From the NCBI GenBank assembly GCA_900769875.1, contig CAAGII010000010.1, positions 1-6,594 of the forward strand: a stretch of 6,594 nucleotides of DNA, written 5' to 3'. The position numbers and the translations under genes were made by a program. The notes under the pieces are model-generated. The model had not been told where the DNA came from. It worked only from the letters and a program-made list of their open reading frames with translations, and made no database searches. Source of the stretch: Clostridia bacterium (GTDB lineage Bacteria > Bacillota > Clostridia > Christensenellales > Aristaeellaceae). Shown in pieces: positions 1 to 5,776 of this stretch (position 1 is the stretch's first letter; every line of letters begins with the position of its first letter).

Positions 1-20
1 CTATAATCCTTCTGGCTCAT
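1..20 (-). CDS. 5' end of a leftward gene, product unknown (partial)
   Basis: Read on the minus strand, an ATG at 20-18 opens a frame MSQKDY followed by a codon starting AG (Ser or Arg), then the window ends. A strong Shine-Dalgarno AGGAGGG (26-32) sits 5 nt before the ATG, and an AT-rich stretch lies further upstream, so this looks like a genuine gene start. Six residues are too few to name it. The first residues recall the start of DnaJ proteins, but those continue with a second Tyr, which the AG base pair here excludes. It is separated from the 180-1328 gene by a terminator, so it should have its own promoter. Confidence 0.5.
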
Positions 21-71
21 CTTGTCCCTCCTGGCGAGTGTTGGTTTGGTCGCTACCATTCTACCAGGTTT

Positions 72-84
72 GACTCGATGAGTC
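72..84. repeat. Inverted repeat GACTC-GAT-GAGTC in a leader region
   Basis: Perfect 5-bp arms GACTC/GAGTC around a 3-nt centre. It lies about 50-65 nt before the start codon of the leftward partial gene, downstream of its candidate promoter, so it could be an operator or a small leader hairpin. It is not the CIRCE element, whose arms are longer (TTAGCACTC) with a 9-nt spacer. A 5-bp repeat can occur by chance. Confidence 0.3.
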
Positions 85-103
85 TTCCTTTTTGCGTCGT
101 TTT

Positions 104-131
104 ATTTTACAACTTGCCTTAGAATTGCATG
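104..131 (-). promoter_or_regulatory. Possible promoter for the leftward gene at the left edge
   Basis: The minus strand has TAAAAT (109-104) as a -10 candidate inside the only AT-rich stretch between the terminator at 143-169 and the gene start at 20. About 17 nt upstream is TCATGC, a poor -35 match. The placement would give a leader of roughly 75 nt. The position is sensible but the motif match is weak. Confidence 0.25.
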
Positions 132-142
132 AAATGGGCGCG

Positions 143-169
143 AAAAAAGGCTCCCGGAAAACCGGGAGC
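143..169 (-). terminator. Rho-independent terminator of the SH3/PepSY-like gene
   Basis: On the minus strand GCTCCCGG-TTTT-CCGGGAGC forms a perfect 8-bp GC-rich stem with a 4-nt loop, followed by CC and six Ts (148-143). It lies just after the stop codon at 182-180, separated from it only by a run of ten Cs. Stem, loop and U-tract all fit a classical intrinsic terminator in the leftward direction. Confidence 0.9.
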
Positions 170-179
170 GGGGGGGGGG
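170..179. repeat. G10 homopolymer (C10 on the coding strand)
   Basis: Ten consecutive Gs on the plus strand lie exactly between the stop codon of the leftward gene (182-180) and its terminator stem (ending at 169). The tract is outside both reading frame and stem. Runs of this length are prone to slippage and to sequencing or assembly length errors, so the count of ten is less certain than the surrounding bases. Confidence 0.85.
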
Positions 180-1328
180 TCAGCCGTTTTCATCGTCCTC
201 ATCCAGCATTTCGCACAGACCGATTTCGCCCGTGTCCGCGCGCACGGTCACCACGGCGACCGTACCGTCCTGTGCGTAGAGGCTGATCCAGTAGTAGCCC
301 TGCGGGAACGCGTCGCCCGCTTCGTGGACAAGGCTGACCACGCAGTGCGCGTCCTGCGTGAGGTGAAGCGCCTCCTCTGCGCCCTCGCGCGCGATGAGCG
401 CGGCGCGGAGCGGATCAAGCGGCGCATCGCCCTCGCGGACGATGGTCACGCGCCCGTTTTTGTCCACCAATATTTCCAGCGAGCCGTTCTCCCCGCTGTG
501 GAGGTAGATGTGCCAGCGCTGCGTGAAATCGGCGCGGTCAAGCCGGTAGCTGTAGCCCACCACGCCGTCGAGCAGCTCGGGAATCGCATCGTTCAGAAAC
601 GCGGACACGCAGGCAAACGCCTCGTCCGACGTCATCGCGCCGCCTGGCACGGACACCGCGTAGGAGCGCTCCTCCGTCCGCCCTACGCGCCACATCAGGT
701 CGCTCAGCGCGATTTGCGTCTCCTGCGGCATCAGGTCGGCGCAGCCGTCAAAGAGCAAAAGCACGTCGCTTTCAAGCTGCATGAGCTGCTCCTCCCACTG
801 GCGCAGCTCGTCGCCGTCGGCGGCGGCGTTTGGCAGCAGCGCGCGCAGGTAGGCGACGGTTGTGTCGTCCGTCTGCAGGGCGGCAAGCGGCACGCTGCCG
901 TACACGCCGCCTGAGGTTGCCACAAGGTAGCGATCCATCGTGCGGCCGGCCACATGCGCCGTGTCGCCCGCGTCAAGCGTGGCAAGCACGCGCGAGCGGT
1001 CGGGCGAGAGCAGCGGCGTGCTCTGCGTGATTCTGCCGATGGGAAACTGCTCCGCCTCGCGCTGCGTGCCCGTGTAGCCGTGAATCCTGCCGCGAAGCGC
1101 GCCCTCCTCCGACGCGGACGGAAAGGCGACCAGCTGCTCGTCGTGCTCCAGCGCGTCAAGCAGAAGCATCGGCGCGCCGGTCAGGAACGCGGCAAAGGGC
1201 AGCGCGAAATCCTCGCACGTCATCACCGTGCCGTAGGACGGGTCGGCTTGCGGGGCGTGGAGCGCGCTTTCGCCAAGCGCCGCCGCGGGCAGCATGAGCG
1301 CAAGCAGCAGCGCAAGCAGCCTTCGCAT
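180..1328 (-). CDS. Secreted protein with SH3-like and PepSY-like segments, function unknown
   Basis: A 382-residue protein exported by a clear signal peptide (MRR, hydrophobic leucine/alanine core at about 4-18, then an AALG-like cleavage area near residues 16-20); there is no later membrane segment, so it should be released or wall-associated. Residues about 96-152 (pattern G-R-I...TPLLSPD...VLATLDAGDTAHVAG...YLVAT..GVYGSVPLAAL) look like a bacterial SH3 domain, often used for binding cell wall or ligands. Residues about 232-300 and 305-372 each contain a helix followed by strands ending in a 'DKNGRVTIV' or 'RADTGEIG' turn, as in PepSY-like repeats. The C-terminus is very acidic (DEDDENG). 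Five cysteines (C38, C196, C240, C329, C372) lie in the mature part. The start is supported by AAAGGAG 9-12 nt upstream. It is transcribed divergently from the GH31 gene and ends at a strong terminator, so it is probably monocistronic. The domain assignments are pattern reading; the role is unknown. Confidence 0.85.
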   Translation of the reverse strand: MRRLLALLLALMLPAAALGESALHAPQADPSYGTVMTCEDFALPFAAFLTGAPMLLLDALEHDEQLVAFPSASEEGALRGRIHGYTGTQREAEQFPIGRITQSTPLLSPDRSRVLATLDAGDTAHVAGRTMDRYLVATSGGVYGSVPLAALQTDDTTVAYLRALLPNAAADGDELRQWEEQLMQLESDVLLLFDGCADLMPQETQIALSDLMWRVGRTEERSYAVSVPGGAMTSDEAFACVSAFLNDAIPELLDGVVGYSYRLDRADFTQRWHIYLHSGENGSLEILVDKNGRVTIVREGDAPLDPLRAALIAREGAEEALHLTQDAHCVVSLVHEAGDAFPQGYYWISLYAQDGTVAVVTVRADTGEIGLCEMLDEDDENG

Positions 1329-1507
1329 GGGGGTTCACTCCTTTGCATGGTTTTTTCACATACATTACGCCTGAATGTGGATGATTCCTGCAAACGCGGA
1401 AACTTTTTTTCGATTGGAAACGTTTCCGGAAGGATTTTTTTCACATATCCGCGAATCCTTGTTCATGAAATACGCCGCTTTCCGGCGGCCCGAGCAGGAG
1501 TATCACA
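1329..1507. promoter_or_regulatory. Divergent intergenic control region
   Basis: This 179-bp AT-richer segment separates the leftward secreted-protein gene from the rightward GH31 gene, so both promoters must lie here. Minus-strand TAATGT (1367-1362) and plus-strand TGAAAT (1466-1471, with TTCACA at 1440-1445 but a 20-nt spacer) are the best -10 candidates; neither has a good -35 at 17 nt. A 12-base direct repeat TTTTTTCACATA occurs at 1351-1362 and 1436-1447. A 5-bp hairpin CGCCG-CTTTC-CGGCG (1473-1487) lies in the probable GH31 leader just before its ribosome site. Exact promoters cannot be fixed from sequence alone. Confidence 0.6.
1416..1427. promoter_or_regulatory. LacI-family / cre-like operator palindrome GGAAACGTTTCC
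   Basis: A perfect 12-bp palindrome with the central CG typical of LacI/GalR-family operators. With flanks it reads TTGGAAACGTTTCCG, close to the catabolite-responsive element consensus WTGNAARCGNWWWCA, failing only at the outer right positions. A second half-site GGAAAC lies at 1398-1403 and TGCAAACG at 1389-1396. The site is 81 bp before the alpha-glucosidase start, in the divergent control region, so control by a local sugar repressor or by CcpA is likely. No LacI-family gene is in the window. Confidence 0.6.
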
Positions 1508-3589
1508 ATGATCGTACGTTACAGCTATGGCTCTCCCCTGACCACCGGTGCCGTGGTCATGCAGCTTCCCGCCGAGCCGGGCGATCCTGAGGTGTTCTCG
1601 GTCGACAGGCAGTGCGGCGGTGTATCCTTCACCCTCACCCTCGCGCAGGAGGACATGATCTTCGGCCTTGGCGAGGCGGTGCGCGGCATCAACAAGCGCG
1701 GCCACCGCTACCGCGCGTGGAACTCGGACGATTTTAACCACGTCGAGGGCAAGGAATGCCTCTACGCCAGCCACAACCTGCTGCTCTTTGCGGGCGAGGA
1801 CAAGCTCTTCGGCGCGTACTTTGACGATCCGGGCGAGATGGTGTTCGACCTTGCCTATACCCGGAGCGACACGGCGTGCATCACCAGCCTGAACGGCGAT
1901 CTGGACGTGTACATCCTCACCGCCGGGAGCCTGACGGAGATCTGCCGCGAAATGCGCCGCCTCACGGGGCGCAGCTATGTGCCGCCCAGGTGGGCGATGG
2001 GCTACATCCAGAGCCGCTGGGGCTATGACAGCGATCGCGAAATCCGCACCGTGGTCGCGGAGCACCGCAGCCGCCACATCCCGCTGGACGGCATGAGCAT
2101 GGACATCGACTACATGGATCACTACAAGGATTTCACCTGGAACAAGGAAAACTTCCCCTCCCTGCGCGCGCTCGCGGACGATATGCGCGGCGATCACATC
2201 CACCTTGTGCCCATCATCGACGCGGGCGTGAAGCAGGAGGAGGGCTACGACGTGTGCGACGAGGGGCTTGAAAAGGGCTACTTCGTGCGCAAGGCGGACG
2301 GTAAGCCCTTTGTGGGCGCGGTGTGGCCGGGTCGCAGCTATTTCCCGGACTTCCTGCGCGCGGACGTGCGCGCGTGGTTCGGCAGCAAGTACCACGCGCT
2401 GATGCGCGAGGGCGTGGAGGGCTTCTGGAACGATATGAACGAGCCCGCGCTCTTCTACTCGGAGGAGACGCTGCAGCATGCCTTCGACATGGCCGACCGC
2501 CTGAAGGGACGCAATCTGGGCGTGGACGAAACGTGGCTGCTCAAGGGCGCGTTCGAGGGTATGGCCAACAGCCGCGAGGACTACTGCCGCTTCTATCACG
2601 AGCTGGACGGCAAGACCGTGCGCCACGACCGCGTGCACAACATCTACGGCGCGCACATGACCCGCGCCGCCGCCGAGGGCTTCCGCGCCTTTGACGAGAG
2701 CAAGCGCTATCTGATCTTCAGCCGCTCCTCCTTCATCGGCGCGCACCGCTACGGCGGCGTGTGGCAGGGCGACAACAGCTCGTGGTGGAGCCACATTCTG
2801 CTCAACCTGCGCATGATGCCCAGCCTCAACATGGCGGGCTTCCTGTACTGCGGCGCGGATCTGGGCGGCTTCTCCGGCAACACGACGGAGGACCTGCTCG
2901 AGCGCTGGCTGCAGCTGGGCGTGTTCACGCCGCTGATGCGCAACCATGCCGCCTCCGGCACGCGCGAGCAGGAAATCTACCGCTTCTCCACATGGGAAAT
3001 GATGCGCGACACGCTCACTGTGCGCTACGCGCTCATCCCCTACCTGTACAGTGAAATGATGCTCGCCGCGCTCACGGACGGCATGATGTTCCGCCCCCTC
3101 GCGTTCGACTATCCGCAGGATCGCACCGCCTGCCACACCGAGGATCAGGTCATGCTGGGCCGCGACTGCATGATCGCGCCCGTGTACGAGCAGAACGCCG
3201 TGGGCCGCCACGTCTACCTGCCCGAGGATATGCTGCTGGTGCGCTTCCGCTCCGCGGACGATTACGACCTCATCCCCGTGCCGAGGGGTCACCTCTTTAT
3301 CAACCTGAAGCTGAACGAGCTGCCGCTGTTCATCCGCAAAAACCATGTGATTCCCCTGGCGAAGAGCGCTGAGTATGTGGAGGGCATCGACTGGCATGAC
3401 TTCACGCTCCTCGGCCTTGTGGACGAGGGCGCGAGCGTCGAAACCTCGCTGTACAACGACGACGGCGTAACCACGTCCCCCACGCTGGAGGGCTGCGTGA
3501 GCGCTGTCACCGTGCGCGCGCAGGACGGGAACGTCAGCGCCGCAGCTGATGGGCTGAACGTGCATACAGAGGGCGTGATCGTGGGCTGA
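1508..3589 (+). CDS. GH31 alpha-glucosidase, isomaltose-type, cytoplasmic
   Basis: A retaining alpha-glucosidase of glycoside hydrolase family 31 that releases glucose from the non-reducing ends of short alpha-glucosides. It has 693 residues and no signal peptide, so it acts in the cytoplasm on imported sugars. Layout: N-terminal beta-sandwich about 1-155, catalytic (beta/alpha)8 barrel about 156-510, then two C-terminal beta domains. The nucleophile is D309 in WNDMNEP (307-313); the acid/base is D422 in WQGDN (419-423). Other hallmark residues are D199 and D201 in MDIDYM, R406 in FSRSS and H480 in MRNH. The protein matches, as I recall it, the Ruminococcus obeum enzyme Ro-alphaG1 nearly end to end, with catalytic residues offset by two (D307, D420). 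W171 in SRWGY corresponds to its W169, the residue reported to favour alpha-1,6 (isomaltose) over alpha-1,4 substrates, so an isomaltase preference is inferred. AGGAG at 1496-1500 supports the start. An operator-like palindrome lies upstream, and a pyridoxamine kinase gene follows after a gap of 58 nt. Confidence 0.95.
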   Translation: MIVRYSYGSPLTTGAVVMQLPAEPGDPEVFSVDRQCGGVSFTLTLAQEDMIFGLGEAVRGINKRGHRYRAWNSDDFNHVEGKECLYASHNLLLFAGEDKLFGAYFDDPGEMVFDLAYTRSDTACITSLNGDLDVYILTAGSLTEICREMRRLTGRSYVPPRWAMGYIQSRWGYDSDREIRTVVAEHRSRHIPLDGMSMDIDYMDHYKDFTWNKENFPSLRALADDMRGDHIHLVPIIDAGVKQEEGYDVCDEGLEKGYFVRKADGKPFVGAVWPGRSYFPDFLRADVRAWFGSKYHALMREGVEGFWNDMNEPALFYSEETLQHAFDMADRLKGRNLGVDETWLLKGAFEGMANSREDYCRFYHELDGKTVRHDRVHNIYGAHMTRAAAEGFRAFDESKRYLIFSRSSFIGAHRYGGVWQGDNSSWWSHILLNLRMMPSLNMAGFLYCGADLGGFSGNTTEDLLERWLQLGVFTPLMRNHAASGTREQEIYRFSTWEMMRDTLTVRYALIPYLYSEMMLAALTDGMMFRPLAFDYPQDRTACHTEDQVMLGRDCMIAPVYEQNAVGRHVYLPEDMLLVRFRSADDYDLIPVPRGHLFINLKLNELPLFIRKNHVIPLAKSAEYVEGIDWHDFTLLGLVDEGASVETSLYNDDGVTTSPTLEGCVSAVTVRAQDGNVSAAADGLNVHTEGVIVG

Positions 3590-3635
3590 CGCTCCGCTGC
3601 CCCGCCGGGAGGCGGATCAGATCACTGCAATGCGT

Positions 3636-3639
3636 GAGG
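3636..3639 (+). promoter_or_regulatory. Ribosome site that decides the kinase start
   Basis: GAGG at 3636-3639 is 8 nt before the ATG at 3648. The earlier in-frame ATG at 3630 lacks a recognisable Shine-Dalgarno sequence, and this GAGG lies inside the six codons it would add. The start at 3648 also places the conserved 'KRILTVQD' strand right at the N-terminus, as is usual in the family. Confidence 0.6.
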
Positions 3640-3647
3640 TACAACGG

Positions 3648-4496
3648 ATGAGCGCCAAAAGGATTCTGACGGTTCAGGATATCTCCTGCGTGGGACAGTG
3701 CTCACTGACCGTCGCGCTGCCGATTCTGTCGGTCTGCGGGCTGGAGGGGTGTATCCTGCCCACGGCCCTTTTATCCAACCATACGGCGGAGCGGTTTCAC
3801 GGCTTCACCTTTCACGACCTGACCGGGGAAATGCCTGCCATCATCGACCGCTGGTCGGAGGAGGGGCTGCTCTTTGACGCGATCTATACAGGGTATCTGG
3901 GCAGTTGTGAGCAGATCGGCCATGTGCAGGACGCGATGCGGCGCTGCCTGAGAAGGGGCGCGCCAAGGATCATTGACCCGGCCATGGCGGATCACGGGCG
4001 GCTCTATGCTGGGTTTGACATGGCCTTTGTGCAGGTAATGAAGGGACTCTGCGCCCAGGCCGACTATCTGCTGCCCAACATGACGGAGGCGTGCCTGCTG
4101 ACGGATACGCCCTATGCGGAGCAATATGATGAAGCGCGTTTGCAGACGCTGTGCGAGGGGCTCCACGCGCTGGGCGCGGCGAATGTGATCCTGACAGGCG
4201 TCAGCCCGTCGCCCTGTGCCACCGGCGTGTGGATCAGCCAGAGCGGGCGCGCGCAAATGTACCTGCACGAGCGCGTGCCCGGAAGCAGGCACGGCACCGG
4301 GGATATCTTTGCCTCGGCCTTTACCGGGCTGCTGCTTGCGGGAATGGGCGCGCCGGATGCCGCGAAGGGAGCGGCTGATTTCACGCTCAGGTGCATCCGC
4401 GCCACGCGCGGCGACGAGGCGCACTGGTACGGCGTGCATTTTGAGCAGGAGCTCCCGGCGCTGCTTGAGAGCATTCGCGGCATGGACACAGTTTGA
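3648..4496 (+). CDS. pdxY: Pyridoxamine / pyridoxal kinase (ribokinase family)
   Basis: An ATP-dependent kinase that phosphorylates pyridoxal/pyridoxamine in vitamin B6 salvage, in the cytoplasm. With the preferred start it has 282 residues, normal for the family (288 from the ATG at 3630). The N-terminus runs K-R-I-L-T-V-Q-D-I-S-C-V-G-Q-C-S, the typical opening of the clostridial pyridoxamine kinase branch. Further marks are TGYLGS (81-86), DPAMAD (110-115), the NMTEA segment (144-148), and the ribokinase-family anion-hole and catalytic motif GTGD (216-219), with D219 as the presumed base. A ThiD-like HMP kinase is the main alternative, but the N-terminal QDISCVGQCS pattern favours the B6 kinase; the choice of symbol (pdxY versus pdxK) is by convention. 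It lies 58 nt after the GH31 gene in the same direction with no terminator-like U-tract between, so co-transcription is likely. A strong hairpin terminator follows 10 nt after the stop. Confidence 0.88.
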   Translation: MSAKRILTVQDISCVGQCSLTVALPILSVCGLEGCILPTALLSNHTAERFHGFTFHDLTGEMPAIIDRWSEEGLLFDAIYTGYLGSCEQIGHVQDAMRRCLRRGAPRIIDPAMADHGRLYAGFDMAFVQVMKGLCAQADYLLPNMTEACLLTDTPYAEQYDEARLQTLCEGLHALGAANVILTGVSPSPCATGVWISQSGRAQMYLHERVPGSRHGTGDIFASAFTGLLLAGMGAPDAAKGAADFTLRCIRATRGDEAHWYGVHFEQELPALLESIRGMDTV

Positions 4497-4506
4497 CACA
4501 GTAAAG

Positions 4507-4554
4507 AGGCGCTGTCACAGCGGCGATGAAGCCGGTGGTGACAGCGCCTGTTTT
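4507..4554 (+). terminator. Long hairpin terminator between convergent genes
   Basis: AGGCGCTGTCAC (4507-4518) pairs perfectly over 12 bp with GTGACAGCGCCT (4538-4549). The loop holds a second small stem, CGGC/GCCG (4521-4524 with 4531-4534). On the plus strand it is followed by GTTTTG, a short U-tract, ending the GH31-kinase transcript. Read leftward it lies beyond the anti-sigma stop (4570-4568) and is followed by CTTTAC, so it may also terminate that operon, more weakly. Confidence 0.85.
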
Positions 4555-4567
4555 GTGTGCGCGGGGA

Positions 4568-5776
4568 TTACCTCTTCCCCCGCCTGATCCGCCTGCGCGC
4601 CAGATGCACGCCCAGCGCGATCAGCGCGACCACGGCAAGGAAGGGAAGGCTGGCGACAAGGAAGAGCGCCGCGTCGGTCATGAAGTCCGCAAAGGCGGTC
4701 CAGCCCGCTTCAAGCGCGTCTAAGAGGCGCTCTGTGAAGGTTGGTTGGGTGATGGCGGCGTCGCCGGGCTTCTCCTCGCGGAGCGTCAGGGAGACGGTGG
4801 CGTAGCTCACGCGCCTGTCGGTGCTGAGCAGGCTCTGGGTGAGGCGGTCGATGGCGTACTGTGTGTCGGCAATCTGGCTTTCCAGCGCGAGCAGCTCCTC
4901 AAGGCTTGCGGCGTCGGTCACCAGCGACTGCAGGCGCGCGAGCAGCGCCTGCTGCGTGGCAAGGCGGGACTGCGTATCCTGATAGCTGTCGGTCACGTCC
5001 TCCATGGCCTCGGAGCGGCTGGTCACGCGGCCCGTGCCGCTCATGCCCTCAAGGAACGCGTCCAGCTGCGCGGAGGGAATGCGCAGCTCCATATTCAGGG
5101 TGCGCAGGGCGTTTGTGCCCGTGGTGCGCTCGCTTGAGGAGGCGATGTAGCCGCCCAGCTCCTCGCACAGCGCGCGGATGGCGGACTGGCTCTCATCGTA
5201 GGCGCGGGTGGTCACGCTCAGGCTCGCGGTGCGGATGATCTTGCTCAGGTCCGACGCGCTTTCGGCCTCGACCGCGTCCTCATCCGCGTAGGCCGTGTAC
5301 TCGGCGGAGGCCTTGGTGCGGCTGAGCATCGCGCCGTTGTCGCTGCCCGACCAGCCGTAGCTGTCGTATACGTCGTCGTACTGGGCGGCGGGCGCGGCGC
5401 TCCGGAGCGTGTTGGCGGTGAGATGGTCGCGGGTCAGCGCGGTGCCGCCGATCACGAATACCAGCGCCGCCGCGACGGAGAGTATGCGCGTCCATTGCCT
5501 CTGTGTCGGGATTTTCCTGTCCTGCTTGTTCTCCATGCTGACCTCCTGCTGCTCCTCCCGGATGGCCGCCGTCCACCGGCTGTGGAAGGTAGCCGGCACG
5601 GGCGGCAGGTTTGCGGCGTAATGGTCAAGCTCGCTGCTCAGCGCGTCAAGCTCGCTGTGCAGATGCGCGCACGCGGGGCAGACGGCCTCATGCGCGGCAA
5701 GGCATTTGCGCTCCTGCTGGGTTGCGCTGCCGTCCAGCACGCGGTCAAGCAACGCGCGGAATGCTTCACAGTTCAT
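4568..5776 (-). CDS. Membrane anti-sigma factor: zinc-finger domain fused to DUF4349
   Basis: A 402-residue protein predicted to hold the ECF sigma factor encoded just before it inactive at the membrane. Residues 1-50 are an anti-sigma zinc-finger (ZAS/zf-HC2) domain: C3 plus H29-x3-C33-x2-C36, the standard zinc-binding spacing, on the cytoplasmic side. One membrane segment spans about 98-114. Next comes a probably extracytoplasmic part: an Asp/Ser/Tyr-rich linker (about 130-175), then a DUF4349-type domain (about 178-334) with a helical, coiled-coil-prone stretch at about 255-318. A second membrane segment lies at about 370-392, ending in the basic tail ARRRIRRGKR. With both ends in the cytoplasm, the DUF4349 part would sense something outside. 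The start codon overlaps the sigma stop as ATGA, and AAAGGAGG lies 8 nt upstream, so the two proteins are translationally coupled, as expected for such a pair. The signal sensed is unknown. Confidence 0.88.
   Translation of the reverse strand: MNCEAFRALLDRVLDGSATQQERKCLAAHEAVCPACAHLHSELDALSSELDHYAANLPPVPATFHSRWTAAIREEQQEVSMENKQDRKIPTQRQWTRILSVAAALVFVIGGTALTRDHLTANTLRSAAPAAQYDDVYDSYGWSGSDNGAMLSRTKASAEYTAYADEDAVEAESASDLSKIIRTASLSVTTRAYDESQSAIRALCEELGGYIASSSERTTGTNALRTLNMELRIPSAQLDAFLEGMSGTGRVTSRSEAMEDVTDSYQDTQSRLATQQALLARLQSLVTDAASLEELLALESQIADTQYAIDRLTQSLLSTDRRVSYATVSLTLREEKPGDAAITQPTFTERLLDALEAGWTAFADFMTDAALFLVASLPFLAVVALIALGVHLARRRIRRGKR
5534..5547 (-). promoter_or_regulatory. Possible internal translation start inside the anti-sigma gene
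   Basis: Within the anti-sigma reading frame, a perfect AGGAGG (plus-strand 5542-5547) lies 5 nt before the in-frame ATG of Met81 (5536-5534). Translation from here would give a 322-residue protein starting MENKQDRKIP, directly before the first membrane segment, with the whole DUF4349 part but no zinc finger. The Shine-Dalgarno could simply arise from the Glu/Gln codons of EEQQEV, so this is a hypothesis. Confidence 0.35.

Noticed and set aside
129..914. Plus-strand open frame of 261 codons opposite the secreted-protein gene
   Set aside because: No ribosome site, Arg/Ala/His/Val-rich composition, and it overlaps the minus-strand gene that has a signal peptide, ribosome site and terminator.
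1398..1425. ECF-like promoter GGAAAC-N17-CGTTT upstream of the GH31 gene
   Set aside because: The -10 part is the right half of the operator palindrome and the -35 part is its extra half-site, so the match is explained by the operator; there is no other hint that the sigma factor controls sugar genes.
1463..3565. A 700-codon open frame antisense to the GH31 gene
   Set aside because: Its translation is dominated by Ala, His, Val and Arg with no recognisable domain, signal or membrane segment, and it exists because GC-rich codons of the GH31 gene rarely give stops in that antisense phase. The sense frame has a complete set of GH31 motifs.
3602..3615. Hairpin CCGCC-GGGA-GGCGG between the GH31 and kinase genes as a terminator
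   Set aside because: Only a 5-bp stem and no T-tract follows (ATCAG), so termination is unlikely.
3771..4499. Minus-strand open frame opposite the pyridoxamine kinase
   Set aside because: It lacks family motifs, covers the conserved kinase frame and crosses toward a terminator; it is a high-GC shadow frame.
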